The notes under the pieces are model-generated. The model worked only from the letters and a program-made list of their open reading frames with translations, was not told where the DNA came from and searched no databases. Below are positions 28,494 through 38,842 of a DNA stretch of 64,000 nucleotides, piece by piece. Position 1 is the stretch's first letter. Each line of letters begins with the position of its first letter. The stretch is from Pirellula sp. SH-Sr6A (lineage in GTDB: Bacteria > Planctomycetota > Planctomycetia > Pirellulales > Pirellulaceae), in NCBI RefSeq assembly GCF_001610875.1, contig NZ_CP011272.1:124001-188000 (forward strand). Direction: 5' to 3'. The translations under genes were made by a program, and so were the position numbers.

Positions 28494-31400
28494 ATTGCTC
28501 CGACTCGATGATGCGTGCGAATCATTCGAAACTTGGTTGAGGGTCGCCATTCCGACCTCCTCCGTGGAGATTGCATCGCAATTATCGAAACATTTGGCCG
28601 ATTTGCTTGCCGATGGCACTTTTCGCTCAGAGGAATCGTTCCGAATTCGATTTCTTCAGGAGACCCTCCCCATCGCATGGGCTTGGCAAACCGAACGAGG
28701 TCAATCGATCGAGGTCGCATTCTACGCGAACCTGGGATCCGTCATCCCCGCACTCCACGCTTTTTGGGAAGCAAAAGACTGCACCGAAGCACCGCTAGCT
28801 ACGGAGAGAAGTGGTAACACCGAGCCGTTGTCCGACTCCTATGCCCTTTCGCAGGCGCAACTGGAGGATTTCGCGATCTGGATTGAGAAGTATCGCGACG
28901 CATGTCATGAAAATCCAACCTTAGGAGCTTCAGACTGGATCGCGGCCCAACAAGGGCTTCCGGCCGTACTACGGGACGCCATGGATGGAATGGCTTCGCC
29001 AGATCGATTGGGAAAGGGAGCAGGCAATTGGTCCATCGGCGAATTCCAAATCGTCCGCGAGATTGGACGTGGGGGAATGGGGATTGTCTTTGAAGCGATC
29101 CAGCCCTCCTTGGGACGAACGGTCGCCTTGAAGATTCTATGGTCTGGATCCCATTCCAATGGGGAAGCCATGAAGCGATTTCAGCGTGAGGCGCTGACCG
29201 TCGCCAAGCTTCACCATACGAACATCGTCCCGATCTTTTCAGTGGGAAGCGATGGTCCGATCAACTATTTCGCTATGCAATACATCGAAGGAACGAGTCT
29301 CGACAAGATCCTTCACGATCCGGACACGCCCATCGATTGGGAATGCGTTGCCAACTGGGGACTTCAAGCGGCGGAAGCTCTCGAGCATGCGCATCGGCGC
29401 GGGATCGTTCACCGCGATGTGAAGCCATCCAATTTGCTTCTCGATCGCGAACAACGTATTTGGCTGTCCGACTTCGGGCTCGCCAAACAACAAAATGACG
29501 TCACCTTGAGCGTCGCGGGGGCACTGCTGGGAACACCGCGCTATATGAGTCCAGAGCAAGCGTCCGCATCGGTGCACGCAATCGATCATCGCAGCGACAT
29601 CTACAGCCTCGGCGCGACGCTTTACGAGCTTGCGACCGGGCATCCGGTTTTCGATGCCCAGACTCCACATGGCGTGATCCATCAAATACTGCACAGTCAG
29701 CCAGTACCAGCCACTCGCTACCAACACCAGTTGCCCAAAGATTTCAGCACGATCCTGATGAAGTGCCTTTCGAAGGATCCAACCTCTCGCTATGCGAGTG
29801 CGTCGGAGTTGGCCTCGGACCTTCGAGCGCTGCTCGATGGACGCCCGATCCGAGCCAAGCAGCCCACGCTCGTGGAGCGGTCTCAGCGGTGGATTCGTCA
29901 GCATCGCAACGAATTCACTTGGTCGGTCACATCGATTGTCGCGAGCCTGATGTTGCTGGCCTTTGCCATCCTAAGTTGGGTCGGTTATCGACAATGGAGA
30001 GAATCCCACCTCTCCCTTACCAGTCCCGCTACTTCGTTGACGGCGGAAATTCTTAGCGCAGATGGCACACTCGCGCTCCACGCTCAAACGGTTCCCACAC
30101 AAGACCCCATCCCGCTGCAACCGGGCGAATACAAGTTGCGGGTTCGAACCCCCGGTTTGTTGAGCCAAACCTATCAGTTGTCTCTCTTAGCAGGACGGGA
30201 TCACAAACAGACGCTGAACCCAACAGATCAACTGCTCGCGCCATCCAAGACTGGATTCTTTCGAACCCAACTCGTGAAAGGGACCGAACATGCCTGGGGG
30301 GTATCGATCGATGCCCATCATCTGGTGATCGAATCGCTCGCGGGTGAGGAACCCAAACAGGCGTCCATTCCCTGGACTGCGTTTACGAACGGCGACTCGG
30401 CTCCCAGTTTTCATTGGGAGTCTGCCCATCAATTCCATCGAAACATCGTACAAGGCGCGAAGTCGTCAACGGCTCCTTTTTTGATAGGTCTTCCCGGTGC
30501 AACGATTGGTTTGGAATCGGACCATCTTCTCATTGCCACTCGCCACCAAGCGTTCGTGGCAATGGTGGGATGCGATGGGACGACAAAGTGGGCGCGTGGG
30601 CTCGCAGCCGATGTCCTGCAAACCGATTCGATACAGGAACAACTCGACGCCTGCAAACAAAGTCCACGTAGTACTATCGTAGAACCCCCTCGCATCGTTG
30701 CGGATATCGATGGCGATGAACATCCCGATTTCATCGTCCATATCGCCTCCATTCCTCCGAGAGGCCTTCCCCAAACTCATCAAGCGGTGCGCGAAGTCAT
30801 CGCATTGTCTGGACTTCGCGGCGAGATCCTATGGAGCACCACAATCCCGCTTTCCGCTTTTTCTTTAAGTCCCCAAGAGGTCCCCTATCACTACAAATGG
30901 TTTACGGGCATGAATACAGGGAGCAGTGAAGGAGGAAGTGGCACGTTTCTTAATCAAGGCTATTGGAGTCGCAACAGCAACCAAAGCTGTGAACTGACCG
31001 GCGAATTCGTCGCAGTCGGTGCTACGATCTTCCTCAATGACTCGCGTGCTGCCGAGAATCCGAGCACAACGTTTTGGTATCAAGTCGGTGAGAACCTACT
31101 CTCTATCGATCTGCGAACGGGGAGGTTCCAAGGAGACGCGATCCACCTAGGAGGAATCCCCCAAACCCCTCCCCTCTTCTGGCCCGAAAAGAACGACGTG
31201 CCAGCAACTCTCTATTGGATGGACGGAGGCTCGACGACGGATGGGCAGGCTGCAAAACCGATCAATGTCGCTCCACCATCGCTTCGGTGCGTCGCTTGGT
31301 CCTTATCCGAAAATCGGGTTCTTTGGCAGAGGACGCTACAAGCACAGCTGCCACTACTTCGAACGTGGGAAATGACTCTTCCTCGCTGGCCATTCTTGGT

Positions 31401-34293
31401 CGATCTCGATTCGGACGATGTTCCCGAGTGGATCGTCCCCGATGAATCGACAAACGGAATTCCTGGAAATCCAAAGAGCACTGCTATTCGAGTACTCCAT
31501 GCGAAAGACGGTGAGGAGAAGTGGCATGCACGCATTCGACATGCCGATATGCAGATCGATCATTGGGTGGTTGGCCCAGACCGGGATGGTGACGGTGTTC
31601 TCGATTTGATCGTGACGACGATGGCTGGCATGCCAGTTCGCGTCCACCTCGATGTCCTTTCCGGCGCGACAGGTAAGACGATTCTGCAGGGGCAAAGCCG
31701 CGTGCTGCATCGCGACTCGCCGGAGACGTTCTACCTTTGCCAACCATTTCTTTGGGAGAATCGGGTTGATGGTTGGCCGCGTGTCGTCGTTCCCCTTCAA
31801 AGCTCTCATTCCCGCGAAGGAGACGCAGCGGAACTGAAGATCTTTTCGATTGGAACCGGACATTGCGAACAAGAAGCGACGCAGGTCCATTCAGTAGAAA
31901 TAGGAGATCTAGACGGAGACAAAGTACCCGATCTTTCCCTCTCACGATTTCGCACACCGGAACTCGGATTGCGAGGACAATCCGAGACTCACTTTGTGCG
32001 GGGCACTGGGGAATCCCTTTGGGACCGTATGGGCCAACCCCACCAGAAGGTGTCCGATCTCAATGGGGATGGAATTCTGGATTTGATCCAAACGGATTAT
32101 CGTTCCATCACCGCACACAACACGTTGGACGGTTCCCTCCTATGGCAGATCCAGTTGAGTGGCCGTGCCTCGCACACAACTGTCCATAGCGAACAAGGCG
32201 TTGCACCGTTGCGATTGCGAGGAGCACCGAGCTGGGAAGCAGAAGGATTTGCCGAGTTCGACCATCGTAATTGGGATTTCGATGACGATGGGATTGGTGA
32301 TCTGATCCTGGAGTCCCAGACCGGCGGAAGCAAGCTCGAAGTACTCGAAGCGATCTCTGGAAAAACTGGATCGAGAATTTGGAAGACACGAGCGACAAAA
32401 ACCTACCAGCAAGGATCGGGATATCTGCAGTGCCAAGACCTGGATAGAGACGGACGCAGCGAGATCGTTTACCTGTCCTATTCGGATTCGCTGCTTGCAT
32501 TGAAAAATCGCCGAAGTTGGTCTGGCGATGACGGAAATCTCATCGTGTCTGTGTGGGATGCTACGACCGGAGCGGAGCGATGGCATCGCGCATTGACGCG
32601 TAAGTACGGATCTAATTCCGGTCAGCGTTTGCCCTACCCATTCGCGTCGCGACCGATGCCAAAATTGGGAATGGGTGACTTCAATGGCGATGGCGTTACG
32701 GACATTCTCGCGCCCGCCGAGCCGTCTGCGGAGACCACACCACCGATGGCGGCCACTTGGCTGGCACTCGATGGGAGGGATGGAACCGAATTGTGGAATC
32801 GTCCGGGAGCTTCCTGCCGAGAATCCAGCAACTGCTTCGCCGAAGCGGCACAAGCCCGCGTTCAGCCACAAGGAGCGAATGCGGACGCCGCTCTCTCCCA
32901 AGTTTACTTCGTCGAGGTGCGAGATGATTCGCGGGAGGACGGCAGTCTGTCCAGGCAGCTCCATGCGGTCGCGGTCGCAGCCAAGTCGGGAGTCGAACTC
33001 TGGGACCATCCCATCGAAGTTGACGCGAGTTTTCGTCGCAACTTTGCTTCCACGGGGGACAGGCTTTTCAGCGGAACCCTGCTGGATGCAGACGGAAAGT
33101 CGATGCTTCTCTTAGGCTATGAACAGGATCGAAAGGATCATATTCAGATTTTAGACGAGGATGGGACCAGTATTGCCAAGCGATCTTATCCGCAGCCCTC
33201 TACCTATCCCAAGCCACCCATTATCTGGAGGTTATTGGACAACGATGCCGATGGCATCCTGGATCGAGCGATTGTTGGCAGCCGGATTGAAATTGTGGAT
33301 CTCTCAAAAAATTTGGAGACGCTCTTCACGATCGCCGATGCGCATGCGGGAACGTCGGTCGGTATGAACGGAGCGCTGGACGCCGACCGCTATCCAGCGA
33401 ACGTGGAGGTCCATTCGCTGAGTGCGTCCCATCCTCCTAGCATCGTACTGCACTCGTGGGGGGAACATCCCAGCGTCTCGGCATTCGATAGCGAGACCGG
33501 GGATCGACATTGGTGGAGTCACGGTCCGACGAGACATCGAACGTATTCGAATGAAATCGTACCGACTCTCGCTATCCCGCGCCGAGATGGAGAACTCCCA
33601 ATCGTCGTCACCAATCACCTCGATCAATCCAATGCGAGGGCAGCGTGCAGCGATACACCGTCATCGAGAAATATCCAGTCACCGATTTCCTTGGTATCGA
33701 CGGAGCGCGATGTGCGATTTCAAAGGCCATTGCCTTGGATGCAAAATTCGATGGCGACCGAATTACCCATGGAGGTTGTTGCGTTTCTAGTAACCGGTCT
33801 CTTCCAATCCGTGTTGCTGGTTTGGATCCCTGGCCTCTATTTGTGGACAACCTTTCGAAAGCGGAAGTGGGGCCTTAGATGGCTGTTATTGCTACCCATT
33901 CTCGTCGCCATTTCGCTGATCACGCTTCGGGTGCAACAAGGGACCGAAGGAGGTGGCTGGTTTACAAGTTATGGATTGGCGCTTTTATTCTCGCCGATCG
34001 TCGGGATGATCGGATTGATAGTGCATCGATGTGTTCAGAAACAATGGCGTGGAGTCTTCGCTATTTTCTTTTATATCGTGCTCGGAGCAATCCTCACGGC
34101 GGGAGGAATTTTGAGCCTTCATGGGTGGAGTCAGCCGCTCGAGCCGGGTGAATATTACGACTGGGCCGGATGGTACTGGATCATTCCGCAAAGTGTATTC
34201 GTAACAGCGTACGTTTATTGGGCCGTTCGAGCGCTCGGAAAGATGTTCCATCGACAAGGGCTTGAACGTAGAACGGTAGCATCTGCTCGGTAA
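28438..34293 (+). CDS. Giant Ser/Thr protein kinase with FG-GAP-like repeats and C-terminal membrane segments
   Basis: The 1951-residue protein starts inside the sigma factor gene. Residues about 200-465 are a complete Hanks-type kinase: IGRGGMGIVFEA (glycine loop), VALKIL (Lys), GIVHRDVKPSNLLLD (catalytic loop), SDFGLAK (DFG) and MSPEQ (P+1 loop). A transmembrane helix (about 493-517) puts the rest outside the cytoplasm. The long outer part has repeated Asp-rich, FG-GAP/EF-loop-like motifs, including DRDGDGVLDL, DLDGDKVPDL, DLNGDGILDL, DFDDDGIGDL and DFNGDGVTDI, which suggests a calcium-binding beta-propeller. The last 175 residues contain about five more hydrophobic helices. The likely role is a sensor whose outer propeller signals to the kinase, which then acts on the partner sigma factor. 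No ribosome-binding site is obvious; translation may be coupled to the sigma gene. Confidence 0.93.
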   Translation: MENPSTFHPALPIPIPHGELLRLDDACESFETWLRVAIPTSSVEIASQLSKHLADLLADGTFRSEESFRIRFLQETLPIAWAWQTERGQSIEVAFYANLGSVIPALHAFWEAKDCTEAPLATERSGNTEPLSDSYALSQAQLEDFAIWIEKYRDACHENPTLGASDWIAAQQGLPAVLRDAMDGMASPDRLGKGAGNWSIGEFQIVREIGRGGMGIVFEAIQPSLGRTVALKILWSGSHSNGEAMKRFQREALTVAKLHHTNIVPIFSVGSDGPINYFAMQYIEGTSLDKILHDPDTPIDWECVANWGLQAAEALEHAHRRGIVHRDVKPSNLLLDREQRIWLSDFGLAKQQNDVTLSVAGALLGTPRYMSPEQASASVHAIDHRSDIYSLGATLYELATGHPVFDAQTPHGVIHQILHSQPVPATRYQHQLPKDFSTILMKCLSKDPTSRYASASELASDLRALLDGRPIRAKQPTLVERSQRWIRQHRNEFTWSVTSIVASLMLLAFAILSWVGYRQWRESHLSLTSPATSLTAEILSADGTLALHAQTVPTQDPIPLQPGEYKLRVRTPGLLSQTYQLSLLAGRDHKQTLNPTDQLLAPSKTGFFRTQLVKGTEHAWGVSIDAHHLVIESLAGEEPKQASIPWTAFTNGDSAPSFHWESAHQFHRNIVQGAKSSTAPFLIGLPGATIGLESDHLLIATRHQAFVAMVGCDGTTKWARGLAADVLQTDSIQEQLDACKQSPRSTIVEPPRIVADIDGDEHPDFIVHIASIPPRGLPQTHQAVREVIALSGLRGEILWSTTIPLSAFSLSPQEVPYHYKWFTGMNTGSSEGGSGTFLNQGYWSRNSNQSCELTGEFVAVGATIFLNDSRAAENPSTTFWYQVGENLLSIDLRTGRFQGDAIHLGGIPQTPPLFWPEKNDVPATLYWMDGGSTTDGQAAKPINVAPPSLRCVAWSLSENRVLWQRTLQAQLPLLRTWEMTLPRWPFLVDLDSDDVPEWIVPDESTNGIPGNPKSTAIRVLHAKDGEEKWHARIRHADMQIDHWVVGPDRDGDGVLDLIVTTMAGMPVRVHLDVLSGATGKTILQGQSRVLHRDSPETFYLCQPFLWENRVDGWPRVVVPLQSSHSREGDAAELKIFSIGTGHCEQEATQVHSVEIGDLDGDKVPDLSLSRFRTPELGLRGQSETHFVRGTGESLWDRMGQPHQKVSDLNGDGILDLIQTDYRSITAHNTLDGSLLWQIQLSGRASHTTVHSEQGVAPLRLRGAPSWEAEGFAEFDHRNWDFDDDGIGDLILESQTGGSKLEVLEAISGKTGSRIWKTRATKTYQQGSGYLQCQDLDRDGRSEIVYLSYSDSLLALKNRRSWSGDDGNLIVSVWDATTGAERWHRALTRKYGSNSGQRLPYPFASRPMPKLGMGDFNGDGVTDILAPAEPSAETTPPMAATWLALDGRDGTELWNRPGASCRESSNCFAEAAQARVQPQGANADAALSQVYFVEVRDDSREDGSLSRQLHAVAVAAKSGVELWDHPIEVDASFRRNFASTGDRLFSGTLLDADGKSMLLLGYEQDRKDHIQILDEDGTSIAKRSYPQPSTYPKPPIIWRLLDNDADGILDRAIVGSRIEIVDLSKNLETLFTIADAHAGTSVGMNGALDADRYPANVEVHSLSASHPPSIVLHSWGEHPSVSAFDSETGDRHWWSHGPTRHRTYSNEIVPTLAIPRRDGELPIVVTNHLDQSNARAACSDTPSSRNIQSPISLVSTERDVRFQRPLPWMQNSMATELPMEVVAFLVTGLFQSVLLVWIPGLYLWTTFRKRKWGLRWLLLLPILVAISLITLRVQQGTEGGGWFTSYGLALLFSPIVGMIGLIVHRCVQKQWRGVFAIFFYIVLGAILTAGGILSLHGWSQPLEPGEYYDWAGWYWIIPQSVFVTAYVYWAVRALGKMFHRQGLERRTVASAR

Positions 34294-34366
34294 CCCATGA
34301 TTCGCGTCGCAGGGGAGCGGCGACCGCCTACTTACAAACTATAGAGATTGCCTCGCCGACCATCGT

Positions 34367-34430
34367 CGAGGACCAACATCGAGGACCAACATCGAGGACC
34401 AACATCGAGGACCAACATCGAGGACCAACA
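34367..34430. repeat. Tandem repeat, five copies of a 13-bp unit
   Basis: The unit CGAGGACCAACAT is repeated with starts at 34367, 34380, 34393, 34406 and 34419 (the last copy lacks its final base). All copies are identical. The array lies between the 3' ends of the convergent kinase and enolase genes, immediately next to the enolase terminator. It has the look of replication slippage; copy number may vary between strains. Confidence 0.9.
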
Positions 34431-34492
34431 AAAAACCGGAGATCAACACGGTCGCGGCTGCAACGCAGCCGTTCTGTGCAAAACTCCGGTTT
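34430..34492 (-). terminator. Intrinsic terminator of the enolase gene
   Basis: On the minus strand, a 9-bp stem (AAACCGGAG at 34433-34441 with CTCCGGTTT at 34484-34492) encloses a second hairpin CGGCTGC-AAC-GCAGCCG and is followed by a run of six T. It lies about 43 bp after the eno stop codon. Confidence 0.8.
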
Positions 34493-34534
34493 GATCCAAT
34501 CGACAGCGATCGAAATTCCAATGCGACCGACGGA

Positions 34535-35869
<1,335 letters not shown>

Positions 35870-35973
35870 TCAGACTTCGAGCCCGCGCCCGTTTGCTCCC
35901 CACATACAACGTTTTGCGCATTGTGGCGGAGCGTTGGCTTCTTGGCTACTTCAAATGGTTCGCGCAAAAGAAA

Positions 35974-35999
35974 ACCCGAGGTGTTCGCACACCTCGGGT
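35974..35999 (-). terminator. Intrinsic terminator of the cytochrome c peroxidase gene
   Basis: An 11-bp perfect stem (ACCCGAGGTGT at 35974-35984 with ACACCTCGGGT at 35989-35999), with a four-base loop, is followed on the minus strand by TTTTCTTTT. It lies about 90 bp after the stop codon of the minus-strand peroxidase gene. Confidence 0.85.
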
Positions 36000-36088
36000 C
36001 GGTTGGGGGCAACCGTTTGGAAGAAAAAGGGCTGCTTCGTCGATGGAACGAGGCAGCCGAGCCATCGTTCGGAGTGGAATCTGGGGGG

Positions 36089-37318
36089 CTATTGAGGAAG
36101 CCGTCCCATTTCGACCTTGGGGAGCGGTCCTGTGAGGGCCTTCATGAACTCTACCAAATCGGCCTTGTCTTGGGCGGTCAGATCAAGCTTTTTGATTTTA
36201 TCGCTCAGATAGGGATTGGGATGCCCACCTTTTGCATAGTACTCGACGACTTCCTCCAGCGTTTTTTGGGAACCATCGTGCATGTATGGAGCCGATTGCG
36301 CGATGTTCCGAATCGTCGGCGTCTTGAACGCTCCCTTGTCTTTCTCTTGCTTGGTCTCCGCGAAACGGCCAAGGTCTGGTTCTGCGGCTTCCATCCCGAC
36401 ACCCAGGTTGTGGTAAAGCTCGTCGGTGAAGTTCACCCCCACGTGGCAAGCGGTGCAGTTCGATTTAGCGCTGAAAAACAAATCGCGCCCCCGTTTGGCA
36501 GAGTCGCTCATGGGATGCTCATCCGACAAGGCCTTCGCCTTGGTAAATCGCGCATAGAGTTGCGGATCCTCTTCCTTCAACGCGTCCAGATCCTCCAGTT
36601 CTTCAGGGAATGCCACCAGCATTTGTCGGACAGGTTCATAAAGATCGTATGGGCTGGCTTCCGTAACGAGAGCGCGCTCAAAGGTCGCAATGGCACGCCC
36701 AACATCGTCGATATTGGGAGCGCGTCCGAAGACTTTTTCAAACTGAATGCGATAACCTTCGATCTTCCCGAGGCTCCCAATGCAGGCATCGTGGGTGTGC
36801 CCCATTTCAATCGGGTTGGCAATTGGACCTACCGCTTGGTCTTCGAGTGTCCCAGCTCGGCCATCCCAAAACTGGGCTTTGCTAAGAATTCGGTTGAAGG
36901 ATACGGGCGAATTTCGATTTCCTTCTTGCTTGCGAACGCCAACGCCGAACCGGGTGTTGGCACCATAACCAGTGGTGGGGTGGTGGCAGTCCGCACAGCT
37001 AACCGTGTTGTCCACGGAGAGGCGGCGATCGAAGTAGAGCTGTCGCCCCAATTCAATCTTGGCGAGGGTCATCGGATTATCCTCGGGGATGAATAGCGCG
37101 CTAGCACCCGCCTTTAAAGCGTCCGGAAGTTGAACGTTTAAGGGCTCGTGGTTCTTCGGATTGTTAAGAAATGATTTGATTTCTTCGATGGTCAAATTCC
37201 CTTTACCGGGAATTCCCTGAGTGAGAGTGTCCGAACCGAGTTTGACCAGCTCGGCAGCGGAGGCGGGGGCCCCAGCGGCGAACATTGTCAACAATCCAAA
37301 CATCAAAGAATGTCGCAT
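36089..37318 (-). CDS. Di-haem cytochrome c peroxidase (MauG/CcpA type)
   Basis: The 409-residue protein starts with a signal peptide (MRHSLMFGLLTMFAAGAPAS) and so acts outside the cytoplasm. Two c-type haem sites are visible: CADCHH (about residue 108) and CTACHV (about residue 275). Motifs such as ALFIPEDNPMTLAKIELGRQ and PTIRNIAQSAPYMHDGSQKT, plus VVEYYAKGG near the end, match bacterial cytochrome c peroxidases. These reduce hydrogen peroxide with electrons from cytochrome c; MauG-like members oxidise protein residues instead, and the two cannot be told apart here. It is monocistronic and ends before its own terminator. Confidence 0.93.
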   Translation of the reverse strand: MRHSLMFGLLTMFAAGAPASAAELVKLGSDTLTQGIPGKGNLTIEEIKSFLNNPKNHEPLNVQLPDALKAGASALFIPEDNPMTLAKIELGRQLYFDRRLSVDNTVSCADCHHPTTGYGANTRFGVGVRKQEGNRNSPVSFNRILSKAQFWDGRAGTLEDQAVGPIANPIEMGHTHDACIGSLGKIEGYRIQFEKVFGRAPNIDDVGRAIATFERALVTEASPYDLYEPVRQMLVAFPEELEDLDALKEEDPQLYARFTKAKALSDEHPMSDSAKRGRDLFFSAKSNCTACHVGVNFTDELYHNLGVGMEAAEPDLGRFAETKQEKDKGAFKTPTIRNIAQSAPYMHDGSQKTLEEVVEYYAKGGHPNPYLSDKIKKLDLTAQDKADLVEFMKALTGPLPKVEMGRLPQ

Positions 37319-37462
37319 AAGACTTTTGCAGAGTGAGGGAGGGGAAGGAGGGGAATGAACCGATCGGGATCCGATCTGATAACCGCAAAGTATACGTCAC
37401 GACCAAGCCCCCACGAAGACAACGGGGAGGAACTTTTGGGTTATAGGACTTATTCCTGCTGG

Positions 37463-37792
37463 TTATCGGTTGGGATTGTAGACCACACCTGCCCGTGGAT
37501 CGAACCGATAGTAGCCACCGTAGGGGGTCGGATGAAGAGGGCTCGAGGTGAGTCCGTGCTGGTAGAGCTCGATCAAATTCAAATCGGGCTTGTTTCCTAC
37601 TGTCTGCGAGTAGATTTTGACCAATTCGTTGAGATGGACCAGGTTGTTGGACTCCCTGTATTCGCAGTAGCCGCTCCAAGCTTTTCCGGTGGCCTCGTAG
37701 GACATGAGCAGCCCAACGGACACCATCGCGAGCATTCGGAACGAACGAATCCAACCTTCGATCGGCTTAAACGGAGTCTCGAATGTCATCAT
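37463..37792 (-). CDS. Small hypothetical membrane-anchored or secreted protein
   Basis: The frame extends to 37903, but the ATG pair at 37792/37789 has an AAGGA ribosome-binding site about 8 bp upstream and gives a 109-residue protein with a hydrophobic segment (about residues 18-32, FRMLAMVSVGLLMSYEA). The rest is short and polar and ends in PTPYGGYYRFDPRAGVVYNP. I do not recognise a family. It lies upstream of the cytochrome c peroxidase gene on the same strand, about 145 bp away, so it may share regulation. Confidence 0.5.
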   Translation of the reverse strand: MMTFETPFKPIEGWIRSFRMLAMVSVGLLMSYEATGKAWSGYCEYRESNNLVHLNELVKIYSQTVGNKPDLNLIELYQHGLTSSPLHPTPYGGYYRFDPRAGVVYNPNR

Positions 37793-38082
37793 CGAAAAAT
37801 CCTTGGTCAATACGCAGGCTCCGTCCCTGTGGCGCAGCCTCTTCAAACAACTTAGTTCACGGATTTTCGCATTAAATCCTGTGGAAGGAAAAATCTCCGA
37901 CATTCCACTTTCGCGTTCCTGTTCGGCGCTCCGTTGGACACCCGGCTACGTCGACTCAGGAAATCTGAAGCCCCGACTCCTGAATCTAGCCAGAAAGCGT
38001 ATGATTGGGCCTCGCTGGGTGAACCTTAGGTCTCCCTTTGTCATTTTCCAGTCCAGACAAGTCGAAAGTCCAACAAAGCGGA

Positions 38083-38811
38083 ATGAGTGCTCTTCAAAAT
38101 CTATCAGTCGTTGTTACGGGCGGGGCGAGCGGGATCGGTTACGCCCTCGCTACGGCGTTCGCTGCGCGCGGAGCCAAAGTCGCCATCGGTTCCCGCCGAA
38201 ACTCTGCCGTCGAGGAAGCGGTCGCTGCGAGTCAAGGAAAGCTGACCGGGAAAGTGCTCGACGTGGTCGACCGTGGGAGCGTGCAGCATTTCTTCGATTG
38301 GGTCAAGGAAACTCAAGGAGACGTCGATATTTTGGTCAATGCCGCGGGAATCAACATCAAGGATCGGAGCATGGCCGCCATGACGCCCGAGATGTGGGAT
38401 CAAGTGATGGCGATCAATGCGACGGGGGCATACAACTGCATCCACTCCGTCCTGCCGTCCATGCGGGAACGCAAGGCCGGGATGCTGATCAATATCTCGA
38501 GTGTGGCAGGGAAGCGAGCGATTGCGCTCGGTGGTGTCGCCTATTCGGCCAGCAAGTTTGCCATGACCGCGCTCGGCATATGTTTGGCCAACGAATTAGG
38601 AGTGGAAGGGATACGGGTTACCAATGTCTATCCCGGTGAAGTCGATACTCCGATTCTGGAACAACGACCTGTACCGGTGACAGAAGAACATCGTCAAAAG
38701 ATCTTGAAGCCGGAGGATATTGCTGAGGTTGTGGTCGGATTGGCAGAGATGCCGAGCCGCGTCCATGTACCAGAAATCGTTATTAAGCCGATTCATCAGC
38801 AGTACTACTAA
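38083..38811 (+). CDS. Short-chain dehydrogenase/reductase
   Basis: The protein is about 242 residues from ATG 38083; an upstream TTG (38038) would add 15 residues, but SDR proteins normally start a few residues before the first strand, so the shorter form is preferred. The Rossmann motif TGGASGIG is at the N-terminus, NAAG follows (LVNAAGIN), the catalytic Ser is in ISSVAG and Tyr/Lys are in YSASK. The substrate-binding C-terminus contains VYPGEVDTPI. The family reduces or oxidises sugar, steroid or fatty acyl carbonyls with NAD(P); the substrate is unknown. It opens a run of three same-strand genes with 31- and 33-bp gaps, probably an operon. Confidence 0.9.
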   Translation: MSALQNLSVVVTGGASGIGYALATAFAARGAKVAIGSRRNSAVEEAVAASQGKLTGKVLDVVDRGSVQHFFDWVKETQGDVDILVNAAGINIKDRSMAAMTPEMWDQVMAINATGAYNCIHSVLPSMRERKAGMLINISSVAGKRAIALGGVAYSASKFAMTALGICLANELGVEGIRVTNVYPGEVDTPILEQRPVPVTEEHRQKILKPEDIAEVVVGLAEMPSRVHVPEIVIKPIHQQYY

Positions 38812-38842
38812 GACGCGAACGGCGCACCAAGCGAGACGAAAG

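Noticed and set aside
34367-34430. Possible CRISPR array
   Set aside because: The units are head-to-tail with no spacers and only 13 bp long, so it is a simple tandem repeat.
38720-38842. Extended N-terminus of the D-threonine-aldolase-like protein
   Set aside because: The extra 41 codons overlap the SDR gene and are unlike the family; the start at 38843 fits.
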